A DNA stretch of 64,000 nt, from the NCBI GenBank assembly GCA_964588525.1, contig CAZPQC010000002.1:1-64000 (forward strand), given 5' to 3'. The stretch's first letter is position 1. Each line of letters starts with the position of its first letter. Positions 31,320-40,170 of the stretch are shown here, in pieces. The stretch comes from JAFGQJ01 sp964588525 (lineage in GTDB: Bacteria; Spirochaetota; Spirochaetia; SZUA-6; DRHE01). The notes beneath the pieces were generated by a model. That model did not search any database. It saw nothing but the letters and a program-made list of their open reading frames with translations, and was not told the origin of the DNA. The translations under genes were made by a program, and so were the position numbers.

Positions 31320-33737
31320 TTATCCCCGCTGCGTCACAGCCGGCCGAGGTTCTTCGCCCGATTCGGCGCTACCCGGTTCGCTTTGAGAGCTCTCCCCCTG
31401 CCGCCCGCCGAGAGCCCGGAGGATATCTTCAGGGGTAATCGGCAGCTTGGTGAACCAGATGCCCGTAGCGTTGTGTATGGCCGCGGCCACGGCTGCCGGA
31501 ACGGGATTCAGAGCCGCCTCCCCGATGCCCTTGGCTCCCATCGGGCCGGTGGGCTCGTAGGTATGGGCGAAGAATATTTCGAAGGCTTCGGGATCGGGAA
31601 GATCCACGGCTCCGAGCATCTTGTAGTCGGTCAGCAGTCCCCGGTTGGTCAGCAGCCCCGTTTTCGGATCGTAGTCGGTATCCTCCAAAAGAGCCATGCC
31701 GGCCCCCCGATAGAATCCGCCCTGAAGCTGGCCTTTGGCCAGGGCCGGATTGATCACGGTTCCGGCATCGCTTCCGGCAACCACCCGCAGGATCCGCACC
31801 ATGCCGGTGTCCATGTTCACCTCCACCTCGACGAAGAATGTCGTGTAGGCGGGGGGGCAGTTGACCTTACGCACGCTCCGCGCCGAGATGGCCGTGCCCC
31901 AGTCATTGTTCATGGCCGTTTCGGCCACCTCGCGGATGGTGATGTTCTTCTCCGGCATTCCCTCAACGTATATGAGCCCCTCGTTTTTTGTTTCGTCGAG
32001 ACGGGTTTTCAGGGAGTCCACCGGTGCGTTGAGGATCCGGGAGGCGTACTCCAGGAGTATTCGTTTCGTATCCCGGGCTACATCCAGCACGGCCCCGGCA
32101 CCGCAGTACACGCCCCGCGTCGCGTGGGTACAGACGTCGTAGCCGGTAGAACGGGTATCCGCCGGGGAGATGCCCACCTTGTCGAAGGGTACGCCGAACT
32201 CCTCGGCGACCAGCTTGGCCGCCGCGTCCAGGGTTCCGCCGCCGTGATCCATCAGGGCGGTAAGCACGTCGATGGAGCCGTCCTCGTTCACCTTGACCTG
32301 AACCGTGGTGAAGTCCTTTACCTCCCCGGGTACCGGGGCTCCCGTACCGGAGGTGTGGAACCCCCGGGCCATTCCGATGCCCCGCCGCAGGCGTCCTTCC
32401 CTCATCGCGGGATCGAGGCGGTGATCCCAGCCGATCTTCTCCGCCCCGGTGTACAAAAGCTCTCTCACGCCGTCGGAGTGGATCAGGGATCGGACCGTTG
32501 GCCCCTGGCCCCAGAAGATCTCCCCCAGGCCTACGTAGTTCTTTAGACGCAGCTCGATCGGGTCCAGATCGAGCCGCTCCGCCAGCATGCTCATGGTGGT
32601 CTCCACGCCGAAGGTCACCTGGGGCGCTCCGTAGCCCTGCATGGCGCAGGTCGGAGCCTTGTTGGTGTACACCGCCACCCCCTGGTAGCGCAGGTTTGGG
32701 AGGCGATACAGGGAGTGCCACCAGCCGGCCAGCACGCCCAGGAAGGCCAATGCCTGGACATGGTGGCTGCCGATATCCACCCAGGCCTTCATCTCTCCGG
32801 CGGTGAGAGTGCCGTCCTTCTTGGCCCCGATCTTGAGGGTGTAGCGGGTCGGGTAGCGGCAGTGGTCGTACAGATCCTCCTCCCGGCTCTGCAGGATCTT
32901 GACCGGTTTTCCCGCCTTCAGGGCTAGAGCTACTGTGATGAGGATAACCGGATTGGTATGGATACCGCTGCCGAAGTGCCCGCCTCCGGTAAGGCGGATC
33001 ACATTGACTTTGTTCAGGGAAATATCGAACAACTTTCCGAGGAGGATACGGGTATTGTGCAGGGCCTGGGTGGAGGGCCAGACCGTGATACCGCCGTCGG
33101 GTTCGGGACGGCAGGTGCAGCCGCGGGGTTCCATCTGGCAGTGGTAGACCCGAGGGGTGATGAACTCGTTCTCCACGATCACATCCGCCTCGGCGAAACC
33201 TTTTTCCACATCCCCCTCGGTCACCTCCCGGGTGCAGGCGATGTTGTTCTGGATCGTGATCTCCCTGTCCTGGAGGTAGACCTTGTCGTGGATCAGGTTG
33301 TCCTCCGCGGCCATTGCCTGTTCTATGCCGAAGTAGGCGGGCAGAATCTCCCACTGTACCCGGACCGCTTCGGCGGCTTTCTCGGCCAGCTCCTCGGTAA
33401 CTGCTGCCACCGCGGCGAAGGGGTCGCCCACCTGGCGTACGTGATCGCTCAAGATCCGCCAGTCCTTGTAGGTCGACCGGGGCACCGAGACTTGGCGCAC
33501 GTTGAACGGTTGCTTCGGGGTGTCATCGGGCCCCAGAACGGCGGCGCCCAACTTTTCGGCATCAGAGAAATCGATACTCTTGATGCGGGCGTGGGGATGG
33601 GGGCTTCTCAGGATCTTGCCGTACAGCATGCCCGGCAGCACCACGTCTGAAGGGTAGATCTCCCGGCCTGTGACCCGGGCGCGGCCCTCCTTGCGGGGAA
33701 AGTCCTTTCCCAGAAATCTGTATTTTTGATCACTCAT
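31320..33737 (-). CDS. Molybdenum hydroxylase large catalytic subunit (system 1)
   Basis: Catalytic subunit of 805 residues that hydroxylates an aromatic heterocycle or aldehyde at a molybdopterin centre. Visible blocks are GKDFPRKEGRARVTGREIYP at the start, RLTGGGHFGSGIHTNP, CAMQGYGAPQVTFGVE, and the end block MGAKGIGEAALNPVPAAV with the catalytic Glu. In many xanthine dehydrogenases the cofactor loop reads AFRGFG; here Arg is replaced by Gln (AMQGYG), so xanthine is not a safe guess. I chose the ATG at 33737 with GGAGG upstream. The open frame extends about 300 bases further but has no family sequence there. Confidence 0.9.
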   Translation of the reverse strand: MSDQKYRFLGKDFPRKEGRARVTGREIYPSDVVLPGMLYGKILRSPHPHARIKSIDFSDAEKLGAAVLGPDDTPKQPFNVRQVSVPRSTYKDWRILSDHVRQVGDPFAAVAAVTEELAEKAAEAVRVQWEILPAYFGIEQAMAAEDNLIHDKVYLQDREITIQNNIACTREVTEGDVEKGFAEADVIVENEFITPRVYHCQMEPRGCTCRPEPDGGITVWPSTQALHNTRILLGKLFDISLNKVNVIRLTGGGHFGSGIHTNPVILITVALALKAGKPVKILQSREEDLYDHCRYPTRYTLKIGAKKDGTLTAGEMKAWVDIGSHHVQALAFLGVLAGWWHSLYRLPNLRYQGVAVYTNKAPTCAMQGYGAPQVTFGVETTMSMLAERLDLDPIELRLKNYVGLGEIFWGQGPTVRSLIHSDGVRELLYTGAEKIGWDHRLDPAMREGRLRRGIGMARGFHTSGTGAPVPGEVKDFTTVQVKVNEDGSIDVLTALMDHGGGTLDAAAKLVAEEFGVPFDKVGISPADTRSTGYDVCTHATRGVYCGAGAVLDVARDTKRILLEYASRILNAPVDSLKTRLDETKNEGLIYVEGMPEKNITIREVAETAMNNDWGTAISARSVRKVNCPPAYTTFFVEVEVNMDTGMVRILRVVAGSDAGTVINPALAKGQLQGGFYRGAGMALLEDTDYDPKTGLLTNRGLLTDYKMLGAVDLPDPEAFEIFFAHTYEPTGPMGAKGIGEAALNPVPAAVAAAIHNATGIWFTKLPITPEDILRALGGRQGESSQSEPGSAESGEEPRPAVTQRG

Positions 33738-33846
33738 GGGTGTGGATCCTCCAGGGGATGGGTTACGCCTTTCATTCTGCCCGGGGAAGACGAAGCTGTC
33801 AATATCATAATCAAGAATCAAATTCCATATAATGAGAACATCATGT

Positions 33847-33875
33847 TTGACATAAACTCCGCGGAACGGTAGTAT
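33847..33875 (+). promoter_or_regulatory. Sigma70-type promoter of molybdenum hydroxylase system 2
   Basis: TTGACA at 33847-33852, a 17-base spacer and TAGTAT at 33870-33875. The likely leader is about 58 bases before the GTG at 33940. The AT-rich 200-base region 33738-33939 also has to hold the control of the opposite operon; its minus-strand promoter is not clear. Confidence 0.6.
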
Positions 33876-33939
33876 GAAACACTTTTCAGGTTCAAACACC
33901 ACAGCTAGATTACGAAGAATATTTGTCAGGAGGACAGAC

Positions 33940-34797
33940 GTGGGTAAGTTTACCTTTTTCCGACCCACCGCGTTGGCGGAGCTTCTCGACTTCAAAGCCA
34001 GAGAGGGCGGCAAGGCGAGGATTCTGGATGGAGGGTCCAATGTCCTGGTCTACATCAACGAAGGATCGATTGCCGGGGGGGCCCTGGTGGATGTGAAATC
34101 TCTGGAGGCGATCAAGGGGATCGAGATCCGGGATGGACTGCTGGAGATCGGAGCCGGGGAGCTGATCGCCGATATCATGAACTCAGACCTGATCAGGAAG
34201 AAGATGCCCTTCCTGCGGGAGGTCCTGCAGAAGTTCGCCAATCCCCTGGTGCGAAACATGGCCACCCTGGCCGGGAATATCGCCGATTCCTCCCCCATCG
34301 GCGACACGATTCCACCGCTGCTGGTTCTGGAGGCTGAAGTGGTCGCAGCCAGCGCCAGGGAACAGCGGGTGATCCCCCTGGAGGAGTTTTTCACCGCTCC
34401 GGGGAAAAACGTGCTCAAAGACGATGAAGTCATTCTCAAGGTGCGCTTCCCCCTTCCGGAGAAGGGCAGGGGCGGGCACATCAAGCTGGGACTGCGGCGG
34501 GGCACCTCCTGCTCAGTGGCCTCGGTAGCCGTCTGGTTGGTGGCGGACAAGAACAAAGTCCGGGATATCCGCATCGCTCTGGGCGGTGTTGCTCCCACCC
34601 CCATTCGAGCCCGCAAGACTGAAAGCCCCTTCAAGGGACAGAGCCTGGATTGGGACAAGATAACGGAGCTTTCCGAGACCGTGATGGAGGAGGTGCGTCC
34701 GATCACCGACGTTCGGGGCAGCGCCGAATATCGGAAGCAGGTCTCTGCCGGCCTGTTGGCCAAGGCGGTTCGCCAGGCCCTGGGAATGGAGGAGTGA
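33940..34797 (+). CDS. Molybdenum hydroxylase FAD-binding medium subunit (system 2)
   Basis: Medium subunit of 285 residues with ILDGGSNVLVYINEGS and PLVRNMATLAGNIADSSPIGD as FAD-contact blocks, and ITDVRGSAEYRKQVSAGLLA at the C-terminal end. The frame is open from 33874, but the GTG at 33940 follows a strong caggagg and begins with the normal family start (GKFTFFRPTALAEL). It shares only moderate similarity with the FAD subunit of system 1, so the two systems are not a recent duplication. The next gene starts one base after its stop. Confidence 0.9.
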   Translation: MGKFTFFRPTALAELLDFKAREGGKARILDGGSNVLVYINEGSIAGGALVDVKSLEAIKGIEIRDGLLEIGAGELIADIMNSDLIRKKMPFLREVLQKFANPLVRNMATLAGNIADSSPIGDTIPPLLVLEAEVVAASAREQRVIPLEEFFTAPGKNVLKDDEVILKVRFPLPEKGRGGHIKLGLRRGTSCSVASVAVWLVADKNKVRDIRIALGGVAPTPIRARKTESPFKGQSLDWDKITELSETVMEEVRPITDVRGSAEYRKQVSAGLLAKAVRQALGMEE

Positions 34798-34798
34798 G

Positions 34799-35287
34799 AT
34801 GAGCGAGCGCAACGACAACGGGTTGTACGATATCTGCATTACGGTCAACGACCGGGAGATCCGCGGTAAGATCAAGGCGGAAACCTCCCTGCTCGATTTT
34901 TTACGGGAGAACAACTTCACCGAGGTCAAGCGAGGATGCGACAAGGGCGACTGCGGAGCCTGTACCGTGATCAAGGACGGCCGGGCCATCCTCTCCTGCA
35001 TCACCCTGGCCCTTCAAGCCGACGGCAGCAGGGTCTATACGGTGAAATCCCTGGGCAGCTGGGACAAGATGCACCCCCTGCAGCAGGCCTTCGTGGACTA
35101 CGAGGCGCTGCAGTGCGGCTTCTGTACCCCGGGCATGCTGATGAGCGCCAAGGCGCTCCTGGATTCGAACCCCAAGCCCACCCGTGAGGAGATCAGGGAG
35201 GCCATCTCGGGGAATCTCTGCCGCTGCACGGGTTATCAGAAGATCGTGGACGCCATAGAGGCGGTTGCCAAAGGAGAGTACCGATGA
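34799..35287 (+). CDS. Molybdenum hydroxylase 2x[2Fe-2S] small subunit (system 2)
   Basis: Small subunit of 162 residues. Cluster one: RGCDKGDCGACTVIKDG with SCITLALQ. Cluster two: QCGFCTPGMLMSAKALLDSN with GNLCRCTGYQKIVDAI. It is translated behind the FAD subunit and overlaps the large-subunit start by four bases (ATGA), so the three subunits are made in step. The order FAD, 2Fe-2S, large differs from system 1, where the large subunit is first. Confidence 0.93.
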   Translation: MSERNDNGLYDICITVNDREIRGKIKAETSLLDFLRENNFTEVKRGCDKGDCGACTVIKDGRAILSCITLALQADGSRVYTVKSLGSWDKMHPLQQAFVDYEALQCGFCTPGMLMSAKALLDSNPKPTREEIREAISGNLCRCTGYQKIVDAIEAVAKGEYR

Positions 35288-37581
35288 AAAACAAGTACAG
35301 CGTAATCGGAACCCGCATTGCCGGCCTGGATGAGAAGGACAAGGTCCTGGGAAACGTTGTTTTTGCCGAGGACTTCACCCTGCCCGGATTGATATACGGG
35401 AAGGTTTTTCGCTCCACCAAGGCTTCCGCCCGCATCAAAGCCCTCGACGTTTCCAAGGCACGTAGCCTGCCCGGTGTAGTCTGCGTGCTGACCGCCGAGG
35501 ACGTACCCAACAACGAGTCTGTAAAGAACGTGGTCGGGCAGACCACGGAGGTGGGGCTTCTGGAGGCCAAACACCAGGTGCTGGCCCGGCAGCGGGTCCG
35601 CTACTGGGGTGAGGCCATCGCCCTGGTGGCCGCGGAGAGCCTGGACGTCGCCCGGGATGCTCTAAAGCTGATCGAGGTGGAGTACGAGGAGCTTCCAGCC
35701 GTGTTCGATCCCCTGGAGGCCATGAAGCCGGATGCCCCCAAGATCCACGGCAACAACAACGTGATCGCCTCCTGGAAGCTGCGCAAAGGCGATGTGGAGG
35801 AGGGATTTGCCCGGGCGGAGGTGATCGTGGAGAACACCTACCGCACCCCCCGGCAGGAGCACGCCCACATCGAGCCGGAATCCGGGGTGGCCTGGGTGGA
35901 CGATATGGGGGTGATCAATGTGCGCTACGCCGCTCAGGTCATCGAACACTACCGGGACATCGCCACGGTCCTGGGTGTGCCGGAGAGCCGGGTGCGGGTC
36001 ATCGGTACGCTGATCGGAGGCGGCTTCGGCGGCAAGGAAGACGTGACCGTCGAGGTGTTTCTGGCCCTGATGGCCTGGAAGACCGGCCGACCGGTGAAGC
36101 TCACCTTTACGCGGGAGGAGATGGGTTATGCCCGACACAAGCGCCATCCCTATGTCTTGAAGTACAAGACCGGTGCCACCAAAGACGGCAAACTCGTGGC
36201 CCTGGAAGCCCGGATCGTCTCCGATGCCGGGGCCTACGTGTACCTGAGCCCCTGGGTCCTGATCTATTCCACGGTGCACTCCACCGGACCGTACTTGATC
36301 CCCAATGTCAAGGTGGATGCCGACTCGGTCCTGACGAACAACATCATGACCAGCGCCTTCCGCGGCTTTGGGGGGATGCAGGTGGTGGCTGCCTACGAAG
36401 CCCAGATGGACGATCTGGCCGCAGAACTCGGCATGGACCCCATCGAACTGCGGGCCAGGAACTTCCTCAAGAAGGGGGATGTCACCGCCAGCTATCAGGA
36501 GATCACCTCCGAGGTCTGGCTGGAGAAGTGCGCCCGGGCTGCTGTGGATGCCCTGGGACCGAAAAGCAAGGGCGGTAAGACCAGGAAGGTCGGGCGGGGC
36601 CTGGCCTGCGCCTGGCAGTCCTACGGACGCATGACCTACCTCCACGACACCTCCAACTGCTGGGTGAACCTGGAGATGGACGGCAGCGCCGTGGTGCGAA
36701 CCGGCATCCCGGATCTGGGGGGAGGGCAGCGCGAATCGGTGCGGGCCATCGCCGCGGAGGTGCTGGGCCTCAATGTCGACGAGATCCACGTGATCTCTAC
36801 GGACTCTCAGGTTACCCCCCTGTCCGGAACCGTGACCGCCACCCGGGCCCTGTATATGTCGGGCAACGCCGCCAAGCTGGCCTCGGAAAACGTGAAGCGG
36901 ATCATCACGGACAAGGCGGCGGAGATCCTGGGCGTAGCCGCGGACAAGCTGGATCTCAAAAACCACAGGGTGGTCGTGGCCGACGATCCCAAGACGAGCA
37001 TTCCCCTGGTGGATGCGATCAAACAGTGCCACTTCGAGGGCAAGATCCCCCAGAGCCTGGCCACCTTCCGGGCTCCCTTCACCGAGCCGATCAGCTCGGA
37101 CGTGATCAAGGATCCGGTGTTCCCGGACTTCACCTTCGGCGCCCAGGCCGCGGAGGTGGAGGTGGACGTCGAAACCGGGGAGGTGAAGGTACTGAAGTGG
37201 GCCACGGCCTACGACATCGGCCAGGCGATCAACGTCAACCGGGTGGAGGGCCAGATGGAGGGCGGAGTCGCTCAGGGGCTGGGCTTCGGCCTGATGGAGG
37301 ACTACCTCGAGGTCGACGGCGTGCCCTGGACCTGGAACTTCCACGACTACATCATCCCGACCTCCAAGGACGTGCCGGACATCAAGTCGATCGTGCTGGA
37401 GTCCGGAACGGGCAAGGGACCCTTCGGCGCCAAGGGGATCGGGGAGCCGGCCATTTCTGCGGCCGGACCGGCGGCGGCCAATGCGGTCAAGGATGCGATC
37501 GGCGTGCGCATCACCCATCTGCCGATCACGGCGGAACGGATCTTTTTCGCCCTTCGCGACAAGAGTGACCGACAGGTTTGA
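35284..37581 (+). CDS. Molybdenum hydroxylase large catalytic subunit (system 2)
   Basis: Catalytic subunit of 765 residues. Key blocks: GTLIGGGFGGKEDVTVE (Mo-cofactor loop), the xanthine-dehydrogenase-like SAFRGFGGMQVVAAYEAQMD with Arg retained, and PFGAKGIGEPAISAAGPAAANAV with the catalytic Glu. This agrees better with a purine- or nicotinate-type hydroxylase than system 1 does, but the substrate cannot be read. Its 3' end is antisense to the remains of a small signal-peptide gene (37582-37682). Confidence 0.92.
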   Translation: MKNKYSVIGTRIAGLDEKDKVLGNVVFAEDFTLPGLIYGKVFRSTKASARIKALDVSKARSLPGVVCVLTAEDVPNNESVKNVVGQTTEVGLLEAKHQVLARQRVRYWGEAIALVAAESLDVARDALKLIEVEYEELPAVFDPLEAMKPDAPKIHGNNNVIASWKLRKGDVEEGFARAEVIVENTYRTPRQEHAHIEPESGVAWVDDMGVINVRYAAQVIEHYRDIATVLGVPESRVRVIGTLIGGGFGGKEDVTVEVFLALMAWKTGRPVKLTFTREEMGYARHKRHPYVLKYKTGATKDGKLVALEARIVSDAGAYVYLSPWVLIYSTVHSTGPYLIPNVKVDADSVLTNNIMTSAFRGFGGMQVVAAYEAQMDDLAAELGMDPIELRARNFLKKGDVTASYQEITSEVWLEKCARAAVDALGPKSKGGKTRKVGRGLACAWQSYGRMTYLHDTSNCWVNLEMDGSAVVRTGIPDLGGGQRESVRAIAAEVLGLNVDEIHVISTDSQVTPLSGTVTATRALYMSGNAAKLASENVKRIITDKAAEILGVAADKLDLKNHRVVVADDPKTSIPLVDAIKQCHFEGKIPQSLATFRAPFTEPISSDVIKDPVFPDFTFGAQAAEVEVDVETGEVKVLKWATAYDIGQAINVNRVEGQMEGGVAQGLGFGLMEDYLEVDGVPWTWNFHDYIIPTSKDVPDIKSIVLESGTGKGPFGAKGIGEPAISAAGPAAANAVKDAIGVRITHLPITAERIFFALRDKSDRQV

Positions 37582-37682
37582 CCCCCCCGGAGGTTGAAGC
37601 GACAAAACTGATCACCTCCTGCCGAGGCCGTCATCGCGGCAGTGATCAGCAGGACAAAAAGTATCAACACGATCTTTTTCAT
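37582..37682 (-). pseudogene. Cut-off 5' end of a gene for an exported protein
   Basis: A perfect gene start stands here on the minus strand: ribosome site AGGAGGG, then ATG at 37682 and the signal peptide MKKIVLILFVLLITAAMTA with cleavage site ASAGG. After about ten more residues the frame runs antisense into the 3' end of the large-subunit gene, where its sequence loses protein-like character. It looks like the front of a periplasmic binding protein or similar whose body was deleted by recombination. An inverted repeat (GGAGGT 37589-37594, ACCTCC 37614-37619) marks the junction. Confidence 0.45.
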
Positions 37683-37910
37683 TCGATGTCCCTCCTATGA
37701 TTGGTTGTTAACTATATATACGCGTAGTTTGCTCTGAGGTTTCAGAGATGCTCATGCAGACGAATTCGGTCTGTAACCCGTTCGAGCAATTTGCTGGCTA
37801 TAAAGGCCCGCATCGTACTATAGTTACAGCCGAGTTGATCTCGAAAGATGTAAACAATCCCAGTTCGCAAAGCGATATTGCTCAGACAAATTCAAACAGG
37901 AGGTGATCGT

Positions 37911-39107
37911 ATGCACAAGATAACGATGTTGGGGACGGGGTTGATCGGCATGTTCTACACCCAGACGCTGCACGCAAACCGAAGCCGGGACAGGGTCCAC
38001 GTCCTGTACTCCCGCTCGGAGCAGAAGGCAAAAGAAGCAGCCGCTGCATGGGACGTGGATAAATGGACAACGGACATGGATGAGGCGATCAACGATCCGC
38101 AGACCGACGTAGCAGTGATCGGGCTTCCCAATGCGCTGCACAAGGAGGCGGTGCTCAAAACCGTCAAGGCGGGCAAGGCCGTGCTGTGTACGAAGCCCCT
38201 GGCTACAAACGCCGCTGATGCCCTTGAAATGCTGCGGGCCGTCGAGAGCGCCGGAGTGTTTCACGGTTATCTCGAAGACCTGACCTACACGCCCAAGATG
38301 TTGAAAACTATCGACTCGGTGAGCAAGGGAGCCATCGGAAAAGTGCTGTGGACTCGATCTCGAGAGACCCATCCGGGGCCGCACAGTGCCTGGTTCTGGG
38401 ACAAGGAATCCTCCGGTGGTGGAGCTATCGTGGACATGGGCTGCCACTGCATCGAAATCAGCCGGGCTTTGGTGGGAAAGGACGTTCGACCCCTCGAGGT
38501 GGTTTGCTGGGCCGATACCCAGGTGCATCCAATCGACGTGGAGGACAGCGCCATCGGCTTGATCCGCTACGAAAGCGGGGCCGTCGGCCAGTTCGAGACG
38601 AGCTGGTGTTTCCGCGGCGGCATGGATCTGCGGGACGAGGTTTCCGGCACCGAAGGAACGGTCTGGCTCAACCACTGGCTGCGCACCGGATTCGAGATGT
38701 TCACCAATGTAGGTCAGCAGGGCTACGTGGCGGAGAAAGCCGAGGGGGACAAGGGCTGGTTGTTTCCCGTCGGTGATGAAGTGGCGGAGCTAGGTTATGT
38801 CCATATGTTCACCGACATGCTCGATGCCCTGGATCAGAGCAGGCAACCGATGGAGACCTTCTACGACGGATATGTGGTGAACGCGATCATGGACGCCTGC
38901 TACCGGTCGGTTTCTTCGAAGCGGTGGGAGCCGGTAGAGCTGGAACTCTGGCGCGGTGGGGAAGGTGTCGAAGAGAAGGGTGGTTTAACCGACTACGATG
39001 ATCGGCACTACCTGATCAAGGAAGAGACAATGCCGGACGGCAAAACCAAGCTGATCCTCAAGGAGAAAGAGAGCGGCAGAATCGTGGAGCGGATCGTCAC
39101 CGGCTGA
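37911..39107 (+). CDS. Gfo/Idh/MocA-family oxidoreductase
   Basis: NAD(P)-dependent sugar or inositol dehydrogenase family protein of 398 residues. The Rossmann start is MHKITMLGTGLIGMFYTQTL, followed by VAVIGLPNALHKEAVLKTVK and the CTKPLATNAADALEM segment, where Lys of the EKP-like motif (here TKP) is kept. The catalytic-domain block GGGAIVDMGCHCIEISRAL carries the active-site His. The C-terminal 60 residues are longer than usual and end in a charged beta hairpin. AGGAGGTGATCGT precedes the ATG. It is convergent with the GNAT gene, one base apart. The substrate is unknown. Confidence 0.9.
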   Translation: MHKITMLGTGLIGMFYTQTLHANRSRDRVHVLYSRSEQKAKEAAAAWDVDKWTTDMDEAINDPQTDVAVIGLPNALHKEAVLKTVKAGKAVLCTKPLATNAADALEMLRAVESAGVFHGYLEDLTYTPKMLKTIDSVSKGAIGKVLWTRSRETHPGPHSAWFWDKESSGGGAIVDMGCHCIEISRALVGKDVRPLEVVCWADTQVHPIDVEDSAIGLIRYESGAVGQFETSWCFRGGMDLRDEVSGTEGTVWLNHWLRTGFEMFTNVGQQGYVAEKAEGDKGWLFPVGDEVAELGYVHMFTDMLDALDQSRQPMETFYDGYVVNAIMDACYRSVSSKRWEPVELELWRGGEGVEEKGGLTDYDDRHYLIKEETMPDGKTKLILKEKESGRIVERIVTG

Positions 39108-39108
39108 A

Positions 39109-39621
39109 TCATCTCAGGCGCTTTCGATAGCGGATCGCCGTAAGGGGGATGCCGAGGATCAACTCTTTGGTTGCTCCGTCGGCTTTGAATCCCATGGCTT
39201 CGTAGAAGCCTCTTGCCGGAAGGTTCGCTTCGAGCACCCAGAGTGTAGCGGCCGTGAAATTCATCGAGGCGAACATGTTCTGCCCTTGTTCACAGAGGAA
39301 TCTTCCGACACCCCTCCGCCAGACCTCCGGCAGGATGTAGATGCCCCAGATCTCTCCGGTTGTGCTGCGCTTGACATCTGAATCCCGGCAGGCGCCGAGT
39401 GTGAGAAAGCCCGCAATCCGGCCGTCAAACTCGGCTACGTAGGTTTTTGCAGCGCTGTCGTTTACAAATTCGCGGAAGCGCTTGGTCCTACCCTCGACTG
39501 TGAATTGTTCGAGGTACGAATCAGGAACGATCCCCCGATACGCCGCGTGCCACGCGGCTACGTGTATCACGGCCAGTGCCGGAGCATCGGCCGGGATCGC
39601 CCGTCTCAAGGTAGCGTCCAT
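39109..39621 (-). CDS. GNAT-family N-acetyltransferase
   Basis: Protein of 170 residues with the standard GNAT plan: LRRAIPADAPALAVIHVAAW, VAEFDGRIAGFLTLG, then the acetyl-CoA pyrophosphate loop IYILPEVWRRGVGRFLCEQG (R-R-G-V-G-R) and the C-terminal FYEAMGFKADG. It transfers acetyl from acetyl-CoA to an amine that cannot be named. Its start overlaps by 16 bases the end of a chimeric gene that itself begins with GNAT-like sequence. Confidence 0.88.
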   Translation of the reverse strand: MDATLRRAIPADAPALAVIHVAAWHAAYRGIVPDSYLEQFTVEGRTKRFREFVNDSAAKTYVAEFDGRIAGFLTLGACRDSDVKRSTTGEIWGIYILPEVWRRGVGRFLCEQGQNMFASMNFTAATLWVLEANLPARGFYEAMGFKADGATKELILGIPLTAIRYRKRLR

Positions 39622-40160
39622 CCTTGTGCCGTTCGCTCTTCAACCAGGATCATCTCTTCACAGTACTCGCAGTACGGCCGCAACTTTTCATAGTTGCGGG
39701 TGAACTTGAGTTTGGGGTGAATCTCCTTGACCAGACTGTCGGTTGACAGTTCATTGTACAGCCTACATACGTGTCTGGTGTCCAATTGGAGGATAATGCA
39801 TGCCTCCAAAGTCGTACAGAAATTCGTGGAACGGAAGACCAGCTTCGTATTGTCTCGATGAACAATCGGACAATCGGCTTCGGTTGTTTGCAGACGGTCC
39901 ATGAGCACCCTGTACGCTTTGAGCATATAATCATCACCGGGATATTGCTTATCCGGGCGATTGGAGCGGTACCAATGGAGGCGTTTTTCGCATCGCTGCA
40001 GATCGTAGGATCGAAGCTGATTTTCCGAAGCGTTTCTCAATCGATTGATTTCAGCCCTCACGTGTTTATTGTTCTGTATCGAACGTTCACTCCTATAGGC
40101 GAGTTTTTGCAGCTCGAGAATCTTTCCGGTGTCTTCAACCCCTGCGCGTTTGATGATCAT
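39606..40160 (-). CDS. Chimeric protein: GNAT-like start joined to an ATC-hydrolase-like domain
   Basis: Protein of 184 residues. Residues 1-25 (MIIKRAGVEDTGKILELQKL and AYRSE) are a convincing GNAT first strand and helix. From about residue 26 the sequence changes in character and base composition. From about 100 it resembles the L-2-amino-thiazoline-4-carboxylate hydrolase-like family: the pattern STNFCTTLEACIILQLDTRH with VCRLYNEL, LKFTRNYEKLRP and YCEYCEEMI, with its paired cysteines. The GNAT part lacks everything needed for acetyl-CoA binding. I read it as a recombination product, possibly still expressed. The ATG at 40160 is chosen over an upstream frame extension. Confidence 0.5.
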   Translation of the reverse strand: MIIKRAGVEDTGKILELQKLAYRSERSIQNNKHVRAEINRLRNASENQLRSYDLQRCEKRLHWYRSNRPDKQYPGDDYMLKAYRVLMDRLQTTEADCPIVHRDNTKLVFRSTNFCTTLEACIILQLDTRHVCRLYNELSTDSLVKEIHPKLKFTRNYEKLRPYCEYCEEMILVEERTAQGWTLP

Positions 40161-40170
40161 ACCTAATAGG

